A stretch of 64,000 bases of DNA from an uncultured Pelagibacteraceae bacterium (lineage in GTDB: Bacteria; Pseudomonadota; Alphaproteobacteria; Pelagibacterales; Pelagibacteraceae). Below the pieces are notes generated by a model. That model was given only the letters and a program-made list of their open reading frames with translations, did no database searches and was not told the origin of the DNA. Numbering within the stretch: the stretch's first letter is position 1; each line of letters starts with the position of its first letter. The DNA is taken from contig CACEVB010000002.1 of the NCBI GenBank assembly GCA_902562875.1, forward strand, positions 80,941 to 144,940, written 5' to 3'. Made by a program: the position numbers and the translations under genes. Below, piece after piece: positions 36,569-45,738 of this stretch.

Positions 36569-37684
36569 TTATAGTCCTGCTTTCATTGCTTCCCATTTTT
36601 CACCAAGCTCTGTACCGTTATCAGCCCAGTATAATGGATCAACTAAGAAGTAATTTTTTGTATTTGCAGGAGCTGTTGGCATATGTGGTACCATATCGGT
36701 TTTACCATCTTTATACCACGGCTCACCTTTTTCCATAACACCAATCGAAGATTTTCTCCATGGTGCGTATGCAATATACTTGGCACTTCCAGCTAAACCT
36801 TCAGTACTTGTCATTTCAGCTAAAGCTTTTTTCGCGTCAGCTTCGTTTGGTCCACCTTTAACTAATACAAAGTACTCATAGTCAAGACCTTGTCCATCCC
36901 AAACCTGAACTATAGGAGCTCCTTCTCCAACAGTAGCATTAAAGAATCTACCGTTCCAACCAGTAGCCATTACAACCTCACCACTCATTAATAATTCTGG
37001 TGGTTGAGCACCTGCAGACCAAAATACACATCCGCCTTTTGGATCTGTGCAAAGTTTTTTGATCTTGTCCATAGCTTTTTGAAGACCTTTTTCAGTTTCT
37101 AGTGCTTCGTAAATATTCGCACCACCGTTTTTAGGTTTCGTTCCACTTGCAATTAAAGCAATCTCTAAATTTGTTAAAGCGCCTGTATAAATTGCTCTTT
37201 TGCCTGGAAATTTTTTAGTATTAAAAAAATCTTTTATAGTTTTTGGAGTTCCTTTAACATTTTCACTGTTATAAGCATAGTTCCAAGAATATAAAATATT
37301 TCCTACTGCACATTTAGAAGGCATGCTAGTAAAGAAGTCTTTACTTGCAGGAGTTCCGTCTGGTGCTGGTGGAAAATCTTTGTCAAAATCAAATTCGACA
37401 AATAAACCTTCATCACATCCAGTGATAGTATCCATAGCGTATACATCGATAATATCCCATGTAATAGCTCCAGCTTCTTTTTGTGCTTTAATTTCAGATA
37501 ATCCACCTGAGTAATCGACCCAATTGATATCGATACCTAATTTCTTAGCAGTAGGATCACCGTAACCTAATTTTTGACTCTCTGTATAAGCTCCACCCCA
37601 AGATGCAACTGTTACCGCATATGAAGTTGAGGTTAATGAAAGTACAAAAGAAAGGGTAAGTAAAATTTTACTTATTATTTTCAT
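36569..37684 (-). CDS. Extracellular solute-binding protein, spermidine/putrescine type
   Basis: A 371-residue periplasmic binding protein of the SBP_bac family with signal peptide ending near SYAVT. Features VASWGGAYTESQ and WDIIDVYAMD match PotD/PotF relatives. Despite the family name, members bind polyamines, opines, amino-acid derivatives and other compounds, so the substrate is open. The neighbouring EutA/EutD-like genes make ectoine or a related cyclic amidine a candidate. An unusually good ribosome-binding site and the downstream hairpin suggest strong expression. Confidence 0.87.
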   Translation of the reverse strand: MKIISKILLTLSFVLSLTSTSYAVTVASWGGAYTESQKLGYGDPTAKKLGIDINWVDYSGGLSEIKAQKEAGAITWDIIDVYAMDTITGCDEGLFVEFDFDKDFPPAPDGTPASKDFFTSMPSKCAVGNILYSWNYAYNSENVKGTPKTIKDFFNTKKFPGKRAIYTGALTNLEIALIASGTKPKNGGANIYEALETEKGLQKAMDKIKKLCTDPKGGCVFWSAGAQPPELLMSGEVVMATGWNGRFFNATVGEGAPIVQVWDGQGLDYEYFVLVKGGPNEADAKKALAEMTSTEGLAGSAKYIAYAPWRKSSIGVMEKGEPWYKDGKTDMVPHMPTAPANTKNYFLVDPLYWADNGTELGEKWEAMKAGL

Positions 37685-37687
37685 TTA

Positions 37688-37693
37688 TCCTCC
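37688..37693 (-). promoter_or_regulatory. Consensus Shine-Dalgarno (GGAGGA) of the Pot-type binding protein
   Basis: GGAGGA ends four bases before the ATG, a near-perfect match to the anti-SD end and the best in the window. It sits next to a palindrome CGTTTAAACG (37693-37702) that might modulate access to the site. The rest of the 115-base gap up to the ATPase gene shows no other clear signal. Confidence 0.65.
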
Positions 37694-37799
37694 GTTTAAA
37701 CGTTTTTTTATAAAATTAGATTACAGCAAGATAACTATTAAGAGTCAACTAAGCATAAGTGTTGTATTAGTTGATATATAATTGGTATTTATAACTATT

Positions 37800-38885
37800 C
37801 TACTTTGGGTCTAACGCTCTAGCGTCTTGACTATTCCATCCAATATTTATTGTATTACCTAACTTAATGTCTAGATTTTCTGAGCTATTTGGAACTTTTA
37901 ATATAAATTCTGAATTACCTAATAAACTCAACCTAACTCTAGTGTGATCTCCATGGTATATTATTTCTTCAATCTTACCTTTATGGTTGTTATCCATAGA
38001 ATCTTTTGGATTTATTAATGCCCTCTCAGGTCTTATTGATACAGTTGTTTTTTCACCTTTTGATTTTACAGATATAGGGTTAGCTATTATATTTACTCCA
38101 TTAACTCTTACATAGCATTTGTCTTTTGAAATTTCAGAGACTTCTCCCATAAAAGTATTATTTTCGCCTATAAAGTCAGCAACAAATGAATTTACTGGTT
38201 TTTCATATAATTGATCTGGAGATGACAATTGTTGAACTTTTCCATCATTAAATACGGCTATTCTATTTGACATTGTTAATGCTTCTCCTTGGTCATGTGT
38301 TACGTATACGACTGTTACACCAATACTTTCATGTATGTGTTTAATTTCATATTGCATGCTTTCTCTTAAGTTCTTATCTAGAGCTCCCAAGGGTTCATCC
38401 ATCAAGACTACAGCAGGATCAAATACTAATGCCCTTGCGACAGCTACTCGTTGCTGTTGTCCTCCAGATAATTGACCTGGCATTCTATTTTCAAAACCTG
38501 ATAGAGATACCATTGATAAAGCTTTATCAATTTTTTTGTTAGCTTCATCTTTTGGCATTTTTCTTACTTTTAAAGGAAAGGCTAGATTTTCATAAACAGT
38601 CATATGAGGAAATAATGCGTAGTTTTGAAATACCATCCCAATTCCTCTTTTATGCGGGGGAATGTTTGAGATGGGGTTTTTATCTAAATAAATTTCACCA
38701 TTCGTTGGAGTTTCAAAACCAGCTAACATCATTAAGCAAGTTGTTTTTCCAGAGCCGGAAGGACCCAACATAGTTATAAATTCACCCTCTGAAATATCTA
38801 AATTTAAATCTTTTACTACTAATACTTTTCCATCGTAGCTTTTGTCTACTTTTTCAAATTTTACAAACTCTTTATTCTCAGACAT
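37800..38885 (-). CDS. ABC transporter ATP-binding protein, PotA-like
   Basis: A 361-residue ATPase. Walker A GPSGSGKTT at about residues 41-49, signature LSGGQQQRVAVARAL, Walker B VVLMDEPLGALD and a C-terminal TOBE domain place it with PotA/FbpC-type importers. With the two permeases and the binding protein it forms a complete transporter; the order ATPase, binding protein, permease, permease differs from potABCD. Confidence 0.93.
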   Translation of the reverse strand: MSENKEFVKFEKVDKSYDGKVLVVKDLNLDISEGEFITMLGPSGSGKTTCLMMLAGFETPTNGEIYLDKNPISNIPPHKRGIGMVFQNYALFPHMTVYENLAFPLKVRKMPKDEANKKIDKALSMVSLSGFENRMPGQLSGGQQQRVAVARALVFDPAVVLMDEPLGALDKNLRESMQYEIKHIHESIGVTVVYVTHDQGEALTMSNRIAVFNDGKVQQLSSPDQLYEKPVNSFVADFIGENNTFMGEVSEISKDKCYVRVNGVNIIANPISVKSKGEKTTVSIRPERALINPKDSMDNNHKGKIEEIIYHGDHTRVRLSLLGNSEFILKVPNSSENLDIKLGNTINIGWNSQDARALDPK

Positions 38886-38923
38886 TTTTATGTTTTAAAA
38901 CATTTGTAGAGGATATTTTCAAG

Positions 38924-40090
38924 CTATTTTATATATAGTTCTTTGGGAAAATTACCTAGTAATTCATTTCCTTTTTCAGTAACCCGAATGGACTCAGATG
39001 CTTCAACTCCCCAATCACCAAATTGCATTACTGCTATCATATGAAATGTTATATTTGGTTTTAATTCAGTCATATCACCTTTGTATATATTTAAAGTATG
39101 TTCACCCCAATCTGGTGGATACCCTATACCAATTGAATATCCTGTTCTGGACTCCTTTTTAATTTTATATTTATCAAGAACTTTCCAAAATTCTTGAGCA
39201 ACATCGTTCGCGGTATTTCCAGGTTTTGTAACGCTAATACCTGCATTTAACGCCTCGATAGTTGCATTCATAGCGTCAATTTTTTTTTGTTCAGGTTTAC
39301 CTAGTTGAACTGTTCTTGCTAAAGGAGCATGATATCTTTTTACACAACCTGATATCTCTATTATTGTGGATTCGCCATTTTTAAACTTATCTTGTGTAGC
39401 AGTAAGATGTGAAGCTGCTGTTCCAGCTCCTGTTGGGAGTAGTGTTGTTATGCTCGAATATTCACCTCCAACTTCTTTTGTGCCATGAAATAATGATTTT
39501 TGAATTTCACCCACTGCATCACATTGTCTTACACCTTTATTTATAACCTTCATAGCTGTATGCATTGCATTTTCAGTAATTTTTGCAGCAGATTTCATAT
39601 AATTAATCTCAGCGTTGGTTTTAATTAGCCTCACCCAATTAACTAACCGGTTTGAATCTTTTATTCTTGCGTTTGGCAAACCTTGTTTAATTTTTTCATA
39701 ACAGAATGCGGTAAAATAATGAGAATCCATTTCTAATCCAATTGAAAGTTTATCCCATTTTTTTTGTTTTATTATTTCAACTAGATAATCATAAGGGTGG
39801 TTTGGCCACTTATGTATATAATTTTCATTGTATACGATTATATTTTCATTTTTAAGATAGGTTTTTATATAAGCTCCAACGGAATCTTGTGCTCTAACAA
39901 AACATAAAGGCTGGTCTAAGCCGACATGAACCAGTACACATTGTGCATAATAAAAAGACCACGCATCATAACCTGTGAGATAATACATGTTAGCAGTATC
40001 GTGAGAAATTAATAAATCTATACCTTTGTTTTGCATGGATTTTTTTACATTATCTAATCTTTTTTTATATTCTCCTACTGTAAAATTCAT
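38924..40090 (-). CDS. doeA: M24-fold hydrolase, ectoine hydrolase (EutD/DoeA)-like
   Basis: A 388-residue creatinase/prolidase-fold protein with the N-terminal creatinase domain and C-terminal pita-bread domain. The metal ligands of true M24 aminopeptidases seem replaced: the Asp pair region reads EISGCVKRYHAPLART and the His region reads TGYSIGIGYPPDWGEHT. That suits metal-independent creatinase or EutD/DoeA enzymes. EutD/DoeA hydrolyses ectoine to N-acetyl-diaminobutyrates. Length (about 390-400) and the closing VTEKGNELLGNFPKELYIK agree with DoeA as I recall it. The EutA-like neighbour supports the call. DddP (DMSP lyase) is longer and less likely. Confidence 0.68.
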   Translation of the reverse strand: MNFTVGEYKKRLDNVKKSMQNKGIDLLISHDTANMYYLTGYDAWSFYYAQCVLVHVGLDQPLCFVRAQDSVGAYIKTYLKNENIIVYNENYIHKWPNHPYDYLVEIIKQKKWDKLSIGLEMDSHYFTAFCYEKIKQGLPNARIKDSNRLVNWVRLIKTNAEINYMKSAAKITENAMHTAMKVINKGVRQCDAVGEIQKSLFHGTKEVGGEYSSITTLLPTGAGTAASHLTATQDKFKNGESTIIEISGCVKRYHAPLARTVQLGKPEQKKIDAMNATIEALNAGISVTKPGNTANDVAQEFWKVLDKYKIKKESRTGYSIGIGYPPDWGEHTLNIYKGDMTELKPNITFHMIAVMQFGDWGVEASESIRVTEKGNELLGNFPKELYIK

Positions 40091-40091
40091 A

Positions 40092-40862
40092 CTAATTTGA
40101 TCTCAATAATTTACCATAACCCTTAATAAAATTTTTCTCACCAATCTTATTAAGTGTATCCCATATAAGTGTTTGATTGCTTGAAAAAACCATTACCCCC
40201 AATTTTTTTTCAAGTTTGTCTATTATAGACAATGCAGGTAATGCCGTGCATGAAATAAACAATGCTTCTGCTCCATTCAATTTCGTATTAGATAATACTT
40301 TGAAAAGATATTCGCTATCAATTTTACCAATATTAACATCCGATTTTATGTCGAAATAAGAATTTGATGTTATTATAAATTTATTTTGTTTAAAAAAATC
40401 TAATACTTCATCATTTAATTTTTTTGGATAAGGTGTAAAAACAGCAATTTTTTTAATTTTGAACTTTTTTAGTGCACTTATTGATGATGTACTGGGTGTG
40501 GTTAATTTCGAATTTGCTTTTGCCTTTTTTACTTTGTCTTTTATTGATTTGTATCCGGTAGCAATAGTTCCAGATGTACACGCATAAGCTACACAATCAA
40601 TCCTTTCGCCTGGTAAAATATCTTTTGTTACTTTTGTTATATTTTTTGACATTTTGATTAAATTTTTTTTTGAAAGTGGATTAAAACTTTCTATTCTATT
40701 TACAAATAAATCAATATTTTTTTCTTTCAATATAGTTTGAAAATCTTTTTCAATGATATAATCACTAGAAAGAACTATTAATCCAATTTTTGGAAAATTA
40801 TATTTTTTGAATTTAGGAGTAATTTTTTTTGATTTCATAAATTTATTAATATTAATATACAT
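40092..40862 (-). CDS. EutA-like Asp/Glu racemase superfamily protein
   Basis: A 256-residue protein of the Asp/Glu racemase-maleate isomerase-arylmalonate decarboxylase superfamily. The two catalytic cysteines are in YACTSGTIATG near residue 98 and FISCTALPAL near residue 209. EutA is one of the ectoine-utilisation proteins in rhizobial eutABCDE clusters. It lies 1 base before the EutD-like gene. An internal ATG at 40838 could be the true start; neither has a clear Shine-Dalgarno. Its precise reaction is unknown. Confidence 0.72.
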   Translation of the reverse strand: MYININKFMKSKKITPKFKKYNFPKIGLIVLSSDYIIEKDFQTILKEKNIDLFVNRIESFNPLSKKNLIKMSKNITKVTKDILPGERIDCVAYACTSGTIATGYKSIKDKVKKAKANSKLTTPSTSSISALKKFKIKKIAVFTPYPKKLNDEVLDFFKQNKFIITSNSYFDIKSDVNIGKIDSEYLFKVLSNTKLNGAEALFISCTALPALSIIDKLEKKLGVMVFSSNQTLIWDTLNKIGEKNFIKGYGKLLRSN

Positions 40863-40979
40863 TACTTGATAGTAACTGGAACTCTTTCTCTTGGGTATTT
40901 GCGATATATTTACTATTGAATTTATTTATCAATAAGATTTAATTTACTTTTATAAATTATTAATAATTAGAGGGAAAAT

Positions 40980-42170
40980 ATGAAAAAATTAGTAACCGCA
41001 ATGTTCATTTTTATTTCTTGCTTTACTTCAAAAGCATATTCCGATGGGCATGCAATTAAAATGGGTGTAATTTTAGGATTTACAGGACCAATAGAGTCAC
41101 TTACACCTGCAATGGCTGCTTCTGCTGAGTTAGCATTCAAAGAAGCATCCGACTCTGGAAATTTATTAGGTGGAAAATCTATTTCAGTTGAAAGGGCTGA
41201 CAGCACATGTGTTGACTCTGCAGCCGCAACGACTGCAGCAGAAGGATTAGTATCGAATGGTGTAATAGCAATCATGGGTGCAGATTGCTCTGGGGTTACT
41301 GGAGCGATTGCAACTAATGTAGCTGTTCCAAATGGTGTAGTTATGATTTCACCTTCAGCAACTTCGCCAGGTTTAACTGATATTAAAGATAAAGGATTTT
41401 TTTTTAGAACAGCCCCATCGGATGCAAGAGGTGGTCAGGTCTTGGCTGACATAACAAAAGATAGAAAAGTTAAAACAATTGCTGTAACTCATACAAATAA
41501 TGATTATGGAAAAGGATTAGCAGATGTTTATGTTGCTGCAGTAAAAGAACACGGTATAGAAGTTACTGCTGTTACTGCTCATGAAGAAGGTAAAGGTGAT
41601 TACGGAGCAGAAGTAGCAACTCTTGCCTCGGCTGGTGGTGATGCATTAGCTGTGTTAGGATACTTGGATCAAGCTGGTGGAATGATTATTCAAGGTTCTT
41701 TAGATTCTGGTTCTTTTGATGTATTTGTTTTATCTGATGGAATGATTGGTGATTCATTAACAGATCGATTTGGTAAAGATTTAAATAAATCTTTTGGCTC
41801 ACTACCAGGTTCAACGGGTAAAGGAGCTGGTAAATTTACTGAAGTGGCAAAAGCTGGTGGAATAGATTCTTCAGGTCCATATACAGGTGAATCATATGAT
41901 GCTGCTGCATTAATTACTCTTGCTATGCAAGCAGGAGGCAAAGCGGATAGAGCTACTATACAAGCAAATGTTATGAATGTTGCTAATTCGCCTGGTAAAA
42001 AAATATATCCAGGTGAATTAGGAAAAGCTTTAGATTTGTTAGCTAAAGGAAAAGCTGTAAATTATGAGGGGGCAACTGGTGTAGAGTTTACTGATGTCGG
42101 TGAAGCTTTTGGATCCTTTTTAGAAAAAGAAATCAAAGGTGGAAAATTTAAAACAAAAAAACAAAGATAA
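40980..42170 (+). CDS. livK: Branched-chain amino acid/amide-type ABC substrate-binding protein (LivK-like)
   Basis: A 396-residue periplasmic binding protein with signal peptide ending near SKAYSDG. The start of the mature domain, KMGVILGFTGPIESLTPAMAA, and the later TNNDYGKGLADVY match the Peripla_BP_6 family. Substrates include branched-chain amino acids, amides and urea. It converges with the permease/ATPase cluster 40 bases after a hairpin. The ribosome-binding site GAGGG at 40970-40974 is good. The transporter match is by proximity. Confidence 0.88.
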   Translation: MKKLVTAMFIFISCFTSKAYSDGHAIKMGVILGFTGPIESLTPAMAASAELAFKEASDSGNLLGGKSISVERADSTCVDSAAATTAAEGLVSNGVIAIMGADCSGVTGAIATNVAVPNGVVMISPSATSPGLTDIKDKGFFFRTAPSDARGGQVLADITKDRKVKTIAVTHTNNDYGKGLADVYVAAVKEHGIEVTAVTAHEEGKGDYGAEVATLASAGGDALAVLGYLDQAGGMIIQGSLDSGSFDVFVLSDGMIGDSLTDRFGKDLNKSFGSLPGSTGKGAGKFTEVAKAGGIDSSGPYTGESYDAAALITLAMQAGGKADRATIQANVMNVANSPGKKIYPGELGKALDLLAKGKAVNYEGATGVEFTDVGEAFGSFLEKEIKGGKFKTKKQR

Positions 42171-42178
42171 ATATTGTA

Positions 42179-42206
42179 TTAAGCCCCGAATATACTCGGG
42201 GCTTAA
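42179..42206. terminator. GC-rich hairpin between converging genes
   Basis: An 11-bp perfect inverted repeat, TTAAGCCCCGA at 42179-42189 and complement at 42196-42206, loop of six. Flanks are poor in T on either strand, so it may be a bidirectional terminator or an mRNA 3' stabiliser for livK and for the opposing thioredoxin/micropeptide transcript. Confidence 0.7.
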
Positions 42207-42208
42207 AC

Positions 42209-42277
42209 TTAAAATAGGTATTTATCAGCTAAATACATAAATATTCCAAGGGCAAATCCTAACAAGATATAGTACAT
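42209..42277 (-). CDS. 22-residue membrane micropeptide coupled to thioredoxin-like gene
   Basis: Reading frame from ATG 42277 to TAA 42209. Its ATG overlaps the stop of the exported thioredoxin-like gene as TAATG, as in many translationally coupled pairs here. The 22 residues (MYYILLGFALGIFMYLADKY, then LF) form a single hydrophobic helix with a charged D-K end. It ends just before the GC-rich hairpin, so the transcript would end with it. Very short, thus support rests on coupling and hydrophobicity. Confidence 0.42.
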   Translation of the reverse strand: MYYILLGFALGIFMYLADKYLF

Positions 42278-42645
42278 TATATAACTGAATTTATTGCCTC
42301 ATAGATTTCTTCTTTTGAAGTTTCTCCTATACTTCTGTAAACCTCTTTATTGTTTTTAAATATAAGAAGTGTACTTTGATACTGTACATCGAAGAAATTA
42401 GATATTTCTTTGTTTGTTACATCAAATGTAAGGTACTCAACATTGCTAAATTCTTTTTTTGCTTTGTTTAAAACTTTCATTTGGCTTGCGCAAGAATAAC
42501 AATATTTAATCCAAGAACTAACTATAATAACTTTTCCGTCTGACTGGGCTTTTTTAAATAGATCATGACTAAAAGTAGTCTGCTTCTCTAGAGCAAATGA
42601 ATTAAATGGCACTAAAATAAAAATAAAAATTAATAATTTTTTCAT
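42277..42645 (-). CDS. Exported thioredoxin-like protein
   Basis: A 122-residue thioredoxin-fold protein with a signal peptide (cleavage near FNSFALE). The redox motif is CYSC in WIKYCYSCASQMKVL near residue 51, then the cis-Pro region is not clear (YQSTLLIF). It resembles the DsbD C-terminal or thioredoxin_7-type periplasmic proteins. It follows livM by 4 bases, so it is cotranscribed with the transporter. Role in periplasmic disulfide reduction is inferred. Confidence 0.78.
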   Translation of the reverse strand: MKKLLIFIFILVPFNSFALEKQTTFSHDLFKKAQSDGKVIIVSSWIKYCYSCASQMKVLNKAKKEFSNVEYLTFDVTNKEISNFFDVQYQSTLLIFKNNKEVYRSIGETSKEEIYEAINSVI

Positions 42646-42649
42646 AATA

Positions 42650-44020
42650 CTAATGCTTTACAATTTTTTCCGGTAAAATACCCTGCGGTCTATAGCGCAT
42701 AATGATTAAAAGCCCTATTCCTATTATTAAAAACCTAAAATAAGGGGCACTGTTTATTAGATGTATTTTAAATTCATTTGTCTCAGGTAAATTTATAGTA
42801 AAAATGTTAATTAAGAATAAAGACATAGGTGCTGCTTGCACCCACAAAAACCAAACTACAAAACCACCTAGAATCGCACCAAAATTATTACCGGTTCCAC
42901 CTACGATAACCATTACCCAAATTACAAAAGTGTATCTCATTGGCCTGTAGCTTCCAGGTGTAAATAATCCGTCATTGGTAACCATCATTGCTCCAGCTAA
43001 TCCAACAATCGCTGAACCTAAAACAAATATTAACAAATGTTCCTTAACAACATTTTTACCCATCGCACCTGCTGAGACTTCATTGTCTCTAATTGCTCTC
43101 ATTTTTCTTCCCCATGGAGAGTATAGTGCTCTTTGTGTTAATATTAATAGAGATATTACAATGATTAGGAATAGCCCTGTAAAGCATAATTTTACATAAA
43201 CTGTGGAGGCATTTATCACTAATTGTGATAATTCATCTTGTCTTTCTGAAATAGAGTTAATTAAATTTAGTTTTGAAAAATTAAATTTTTCAACTAAATT
43301 TATAAACCATTGAGAATTTTGAAGATCTATTTCATATGGAGCTGGTCTTTTTAAACCGATTACATTTTTTACGCCTCGAGCTAGCCAATCTTCATGTTTT
43401 ATAATTGATACAATAATTTCAGCGATAAGCAATGTTGCAATTGCCAAATAATCAGCTCGAAGACCAAGAGCTATTTTTCCAATCACAAAAGCGACACTAG
43501 CAGCGAATAAGCCCCCAACAATCCATGAAAATAATACTGGTAGTCCTAAACCTCCAAGGAATCCTGTTTTAGCTGGATCTATTGACTCTATACTTTCAAT
43601 TGCAGGTTCAGAGATTAATCTAATTAAAATTAATCCTAAAATAAGTATTATAGAAATTATTAGAGTTTTATTTTTTAAATATTTAAACTTAGATTTTATA
43701 AATTTAATTGATATGACCATCATTGCTATAATTAACAAACAAATAATCAAGCCTAAACCTCCAGCATTCCAGGCTTCAGGAACCGGTGCAACAGATACCA
43801 GCACAACTGCTAAACCACCTAAAGCTGTGTATCCCATTATTCCAAAGTTAATCAACCCTGCATAACCCCATTGAATATTAGCTCCAATTGTCATGACAGC
43901 AGAAATTAAACAATAGTTAAGAATTGATAAAGCTATTGACCATGATTGAAATATTCCTACCAAAATTATAAGAATTAGCATTATGGAGTAGGCTGCTATA
44001 ACATTAGAATATTGTCTCAT
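42650..44020 (-). CDS. livM: Branched-chain amino acid-type ABC permease (LivM-like)
   Basis: A 456-residue permease with roughly ten hydrophobic spans. The LivM signature GLRADYLAIATLLIAEIIV is at about residues 187-205 and the coupling region reads RDNEVSAGAMGKNV. An inserted hydrophilic segment of about 60 residues (ISERQDELSQ region) between two spans makes it longer than typical LivM. The start overlaps LivH by 4 bases (ATGA). Confidence 0.9.
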   Translation of the reverse strand: MRQYSNVIAAYSIMLILIILVGIFQSWSIALSILNYCLISAVMTIGANIQWGYAGLINFGIMGYTALGGLAVVLVSVAPVPEAWNAGGLGLIICLLIIAMMVISIKFIKSKFKYLKNKTLIISIILILGLILIRLISEPAIESIESIDPAKTGFLGGLGLPVLFSWIVGGLFAASVAFVIGKIALGLRADYLAIATLLIAEIIVSIIKHEDWLARGVKNVIGLKRPAPYEIDLQNSQWFINLVEKFNFSKLNLINSISERQDELSQLVINASTVYVKLCFTGLFLIIVISLLILTQRALYSPWGRKMRAIRDNEVSAGAMGKNVVKEHLLIFVLGSAIVGLAGAMMVTNDGLFTPGSYRPMRYTFVIWVMVIVGGTGNNFGAILGGFVVWFLWVQAAPMSLFLINIFTINLPETNEFKIHLINSAPYFRFLIIGIGLLIIMRYRPQGILPEKIVKH

Positions 44021-45027
44021 ATTTTTTTACCCTCAAATATTCCAGATGGCCTAAAAAGCAATACTATAACTAAAATTGAAAATGAAATAGCAAACTTGTA
44101 ATCTGTTGATATTAATTGGACTAAGGAGTTTGGTTCTAAAGCTTCAGGTAAAATATAACTAAAAAATTTTTTATAAGCATAAGTTAAAAAAATTTCAGCA
44201 AAAGCTATTACATAACCACCTAAAAAAGCTCCATATGGATTACCTATACCCCCAACAATTGCGGCAGCAAAAATTGGTAGCATATTATTAAAATATACAA
44301 AAGGTCTGTAACTTTTATCTAAGCCATATAATATTCCTCCAATTGACGCTAAAATACCAGCAATCACCCATGTTATTAAAACAACTTTTTTTGGATCAAT
44401 GCCTGAGAGTAATGCTAAATCTTCATTGTCAGAGTATGCTCGCATTGAAGTTCCTGTTTTAGTTTTATTTAAAAACCAAAACATTATTGAAACTACAACA
44501 ATGGTAACAAAGATTGTAATAATCTGAGTCGATTTAATGGTTAATCCCTCGTTTAAACCTGTGATCTCCTTAAATTTTGTTGCCTTTAAAATGAATTTTT
44601 CACCATCTAAAAACCTACGGTCAGACGGACCAATAATTATTCTTATAATTGCCTGAGTTACAAACATAACACCAACACTAACCATTGCGAGTTGAACTGG
44701 AGGACTTTTTTTTATCCTATAATAACTAAAAACAAATTTATCAATTATTAACATGTAGAAAATCATCATTAAAACAGCAAATGGTATTGTTAAAAGAGCT
44801 GTAGGCAATAAGCCAAAGTTAATACCTATAGATTGAAAATAATACGTTAATATTACTGCAAACATAGTACCAAACGACATCATGTCCCCAGTTGCAAAAT
44901 TTGCAAATCTTAAAACACCATAAATTAAAGTCACAAATATTGCTCCAAGAGCTAATTGTGAACCATAAGTTAGAGCGGGTAAAACTGTAAAGTTTAAAAG
45001 TAAAACGACTGCATTTATAAAATCCAT
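44017..45027 (-). CDS. livH: Branched-chain amino acid-type ABC permease (LivH-like)
   Basis: A 336-residue permease with about eight hydrophobic segments. QLALGAIFVTLIYGVLRFANFATGD at the N-terminus (19-residue core GAIFVTLIYGVLRFANFAT) is the LivH hallmark; AYSDNEDLALLSGIDPKKV is the coupling loop and AAIVGGIGNPYGAFLGG follows. It abuts livF with no gap. Confidence 0.92.
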   Translation of the reverse strand: MDFINAVVLLLNFTVLPALTYGSQLALGAIFVTLIYGVLRFANFATGDMMSFGTMFAVILTYYFQSIGINFGLLPTALLTIPFAVLMMIFYMLIIDKFVFSYYRIKKSPPVQLAMVSVGVMFVTQAIIRIIIGPSDRRFLDGEKFILKATKFKEITGLNEGLTIKSTQIITIFVTIVVVSIMFWFLNKTKTGTSMRAYSDNEDLALLSGIDPKKVVLITWVIAGILASIGGILYGLDKSYRPFVYFNNMLPIFAAAIVGGIGNPYGAFLGGYVIAFAEIFLTYAYKKFFSYILPEALEPNSLVQLISTDYKFAISFSILVIVLLFRPSGIFEGKKI

Positions 45028-45735
45028 TTAAGCTCCTAAGAAAGATCTGCGCACCTCTGGGTCATTCAATAAATCTTTACCCAAACCCTCAAATTTATTT
45101 TCTCCAGTAACTAATACGTAGCCTCTATCTGATATTTTTAATGCTTGCTTCGCATTTTGTTCAACCATTATTACTGCTACATTTGTTTTTTTTATTTTAA
45201 TTATATGTTGAAAAAGTTCTTCCATTACTATAGGTGACACTCCTGCGGTTGGTTCATCCAGCATTAAAACCGAAGGTTTAATCATTAAAGCTCTACCTAA
45301 AGCAACTTGCTGTCTTTGGCCCCCGGATAACTCGCCTACTATTTGATTTTTTTTTTCCGACAATATAGGAAACAATTCATATATTTCACCTATAACCTTG
45401 TTAATATTATCATCTCTTAAAAATGCACCCACCTCTAGATTTTCTCTTACTGTAAGTTCTGCAAATACATTTTTAGTTTGTGGTACAAATGAAATACCTT
45501 TTTTAACTCTGTCTTGTGGTGTAAGATTAGAAATATCTTTATTATTAATTTTTACATTTCCTTTTTTTAATTTTAACAATCCTAGTAAAGCTCTCATAAC
45601 TGTAGATTTACCAGCACCGTTAGGTCCAAGAATTGCAACAATTTCGCCTCTATCCACATTTATAGAGCAAGAGTGAATTATATCTGGTCCATTATTATAA
45701 CCAGCAGTCATCCTATTTCCCTCAAAAAATGCCAT
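45028..45735 (-). CDS. livF: ABC ATP-binding protein LivF-like
   Basis: A 235-residue ATPase. Walker A GPNGAGKST near residue 38, signature LSGGQRQQVALGRAL and Walker B VLMLDEPTAGVSP. The short LivF size and C-terminal KISDRGYVLVTG match. It pairs with LivG on the two permeases. Confidence 0.93.
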   Translation of the reverse strand: MAFFEGNRMTAGYNNGPDIIHSCSINVDRGEIVAILGPNGAGKSTVMRALLGLLKLKKGNVKINNKDISNLTPQDRVKKGISFVPQTKNVFAELTVRENLEVGAFLRDDNINKVIGEIYELFPILSEKKNQIVGELSGGQRQQVALGRALMIKPSVLMLDEPTAGVSPIVMEELFQHIIKIKKTNVAVIMVEQNAKQALKISDRGYVLVTGENKFEGLGKDLLNDPEVRRSFLGA

Positions 45736-45738
45736 AAT

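Noticed and set aside
37693-37702. CGTTTAAACG palindrome next to the ribosome-binding site
   Set aside because: Only 10 bases and AT-rich in the middle; noted in the RBS entry but not called as an operator.
38924-40090. DddP-type DMSP lyase
   Set aside because: Also an M24-fold protein and attractive next to osmolyte genes, but DddP is longer and the neighbour is EutA-like; EutD/DoeA fits better.
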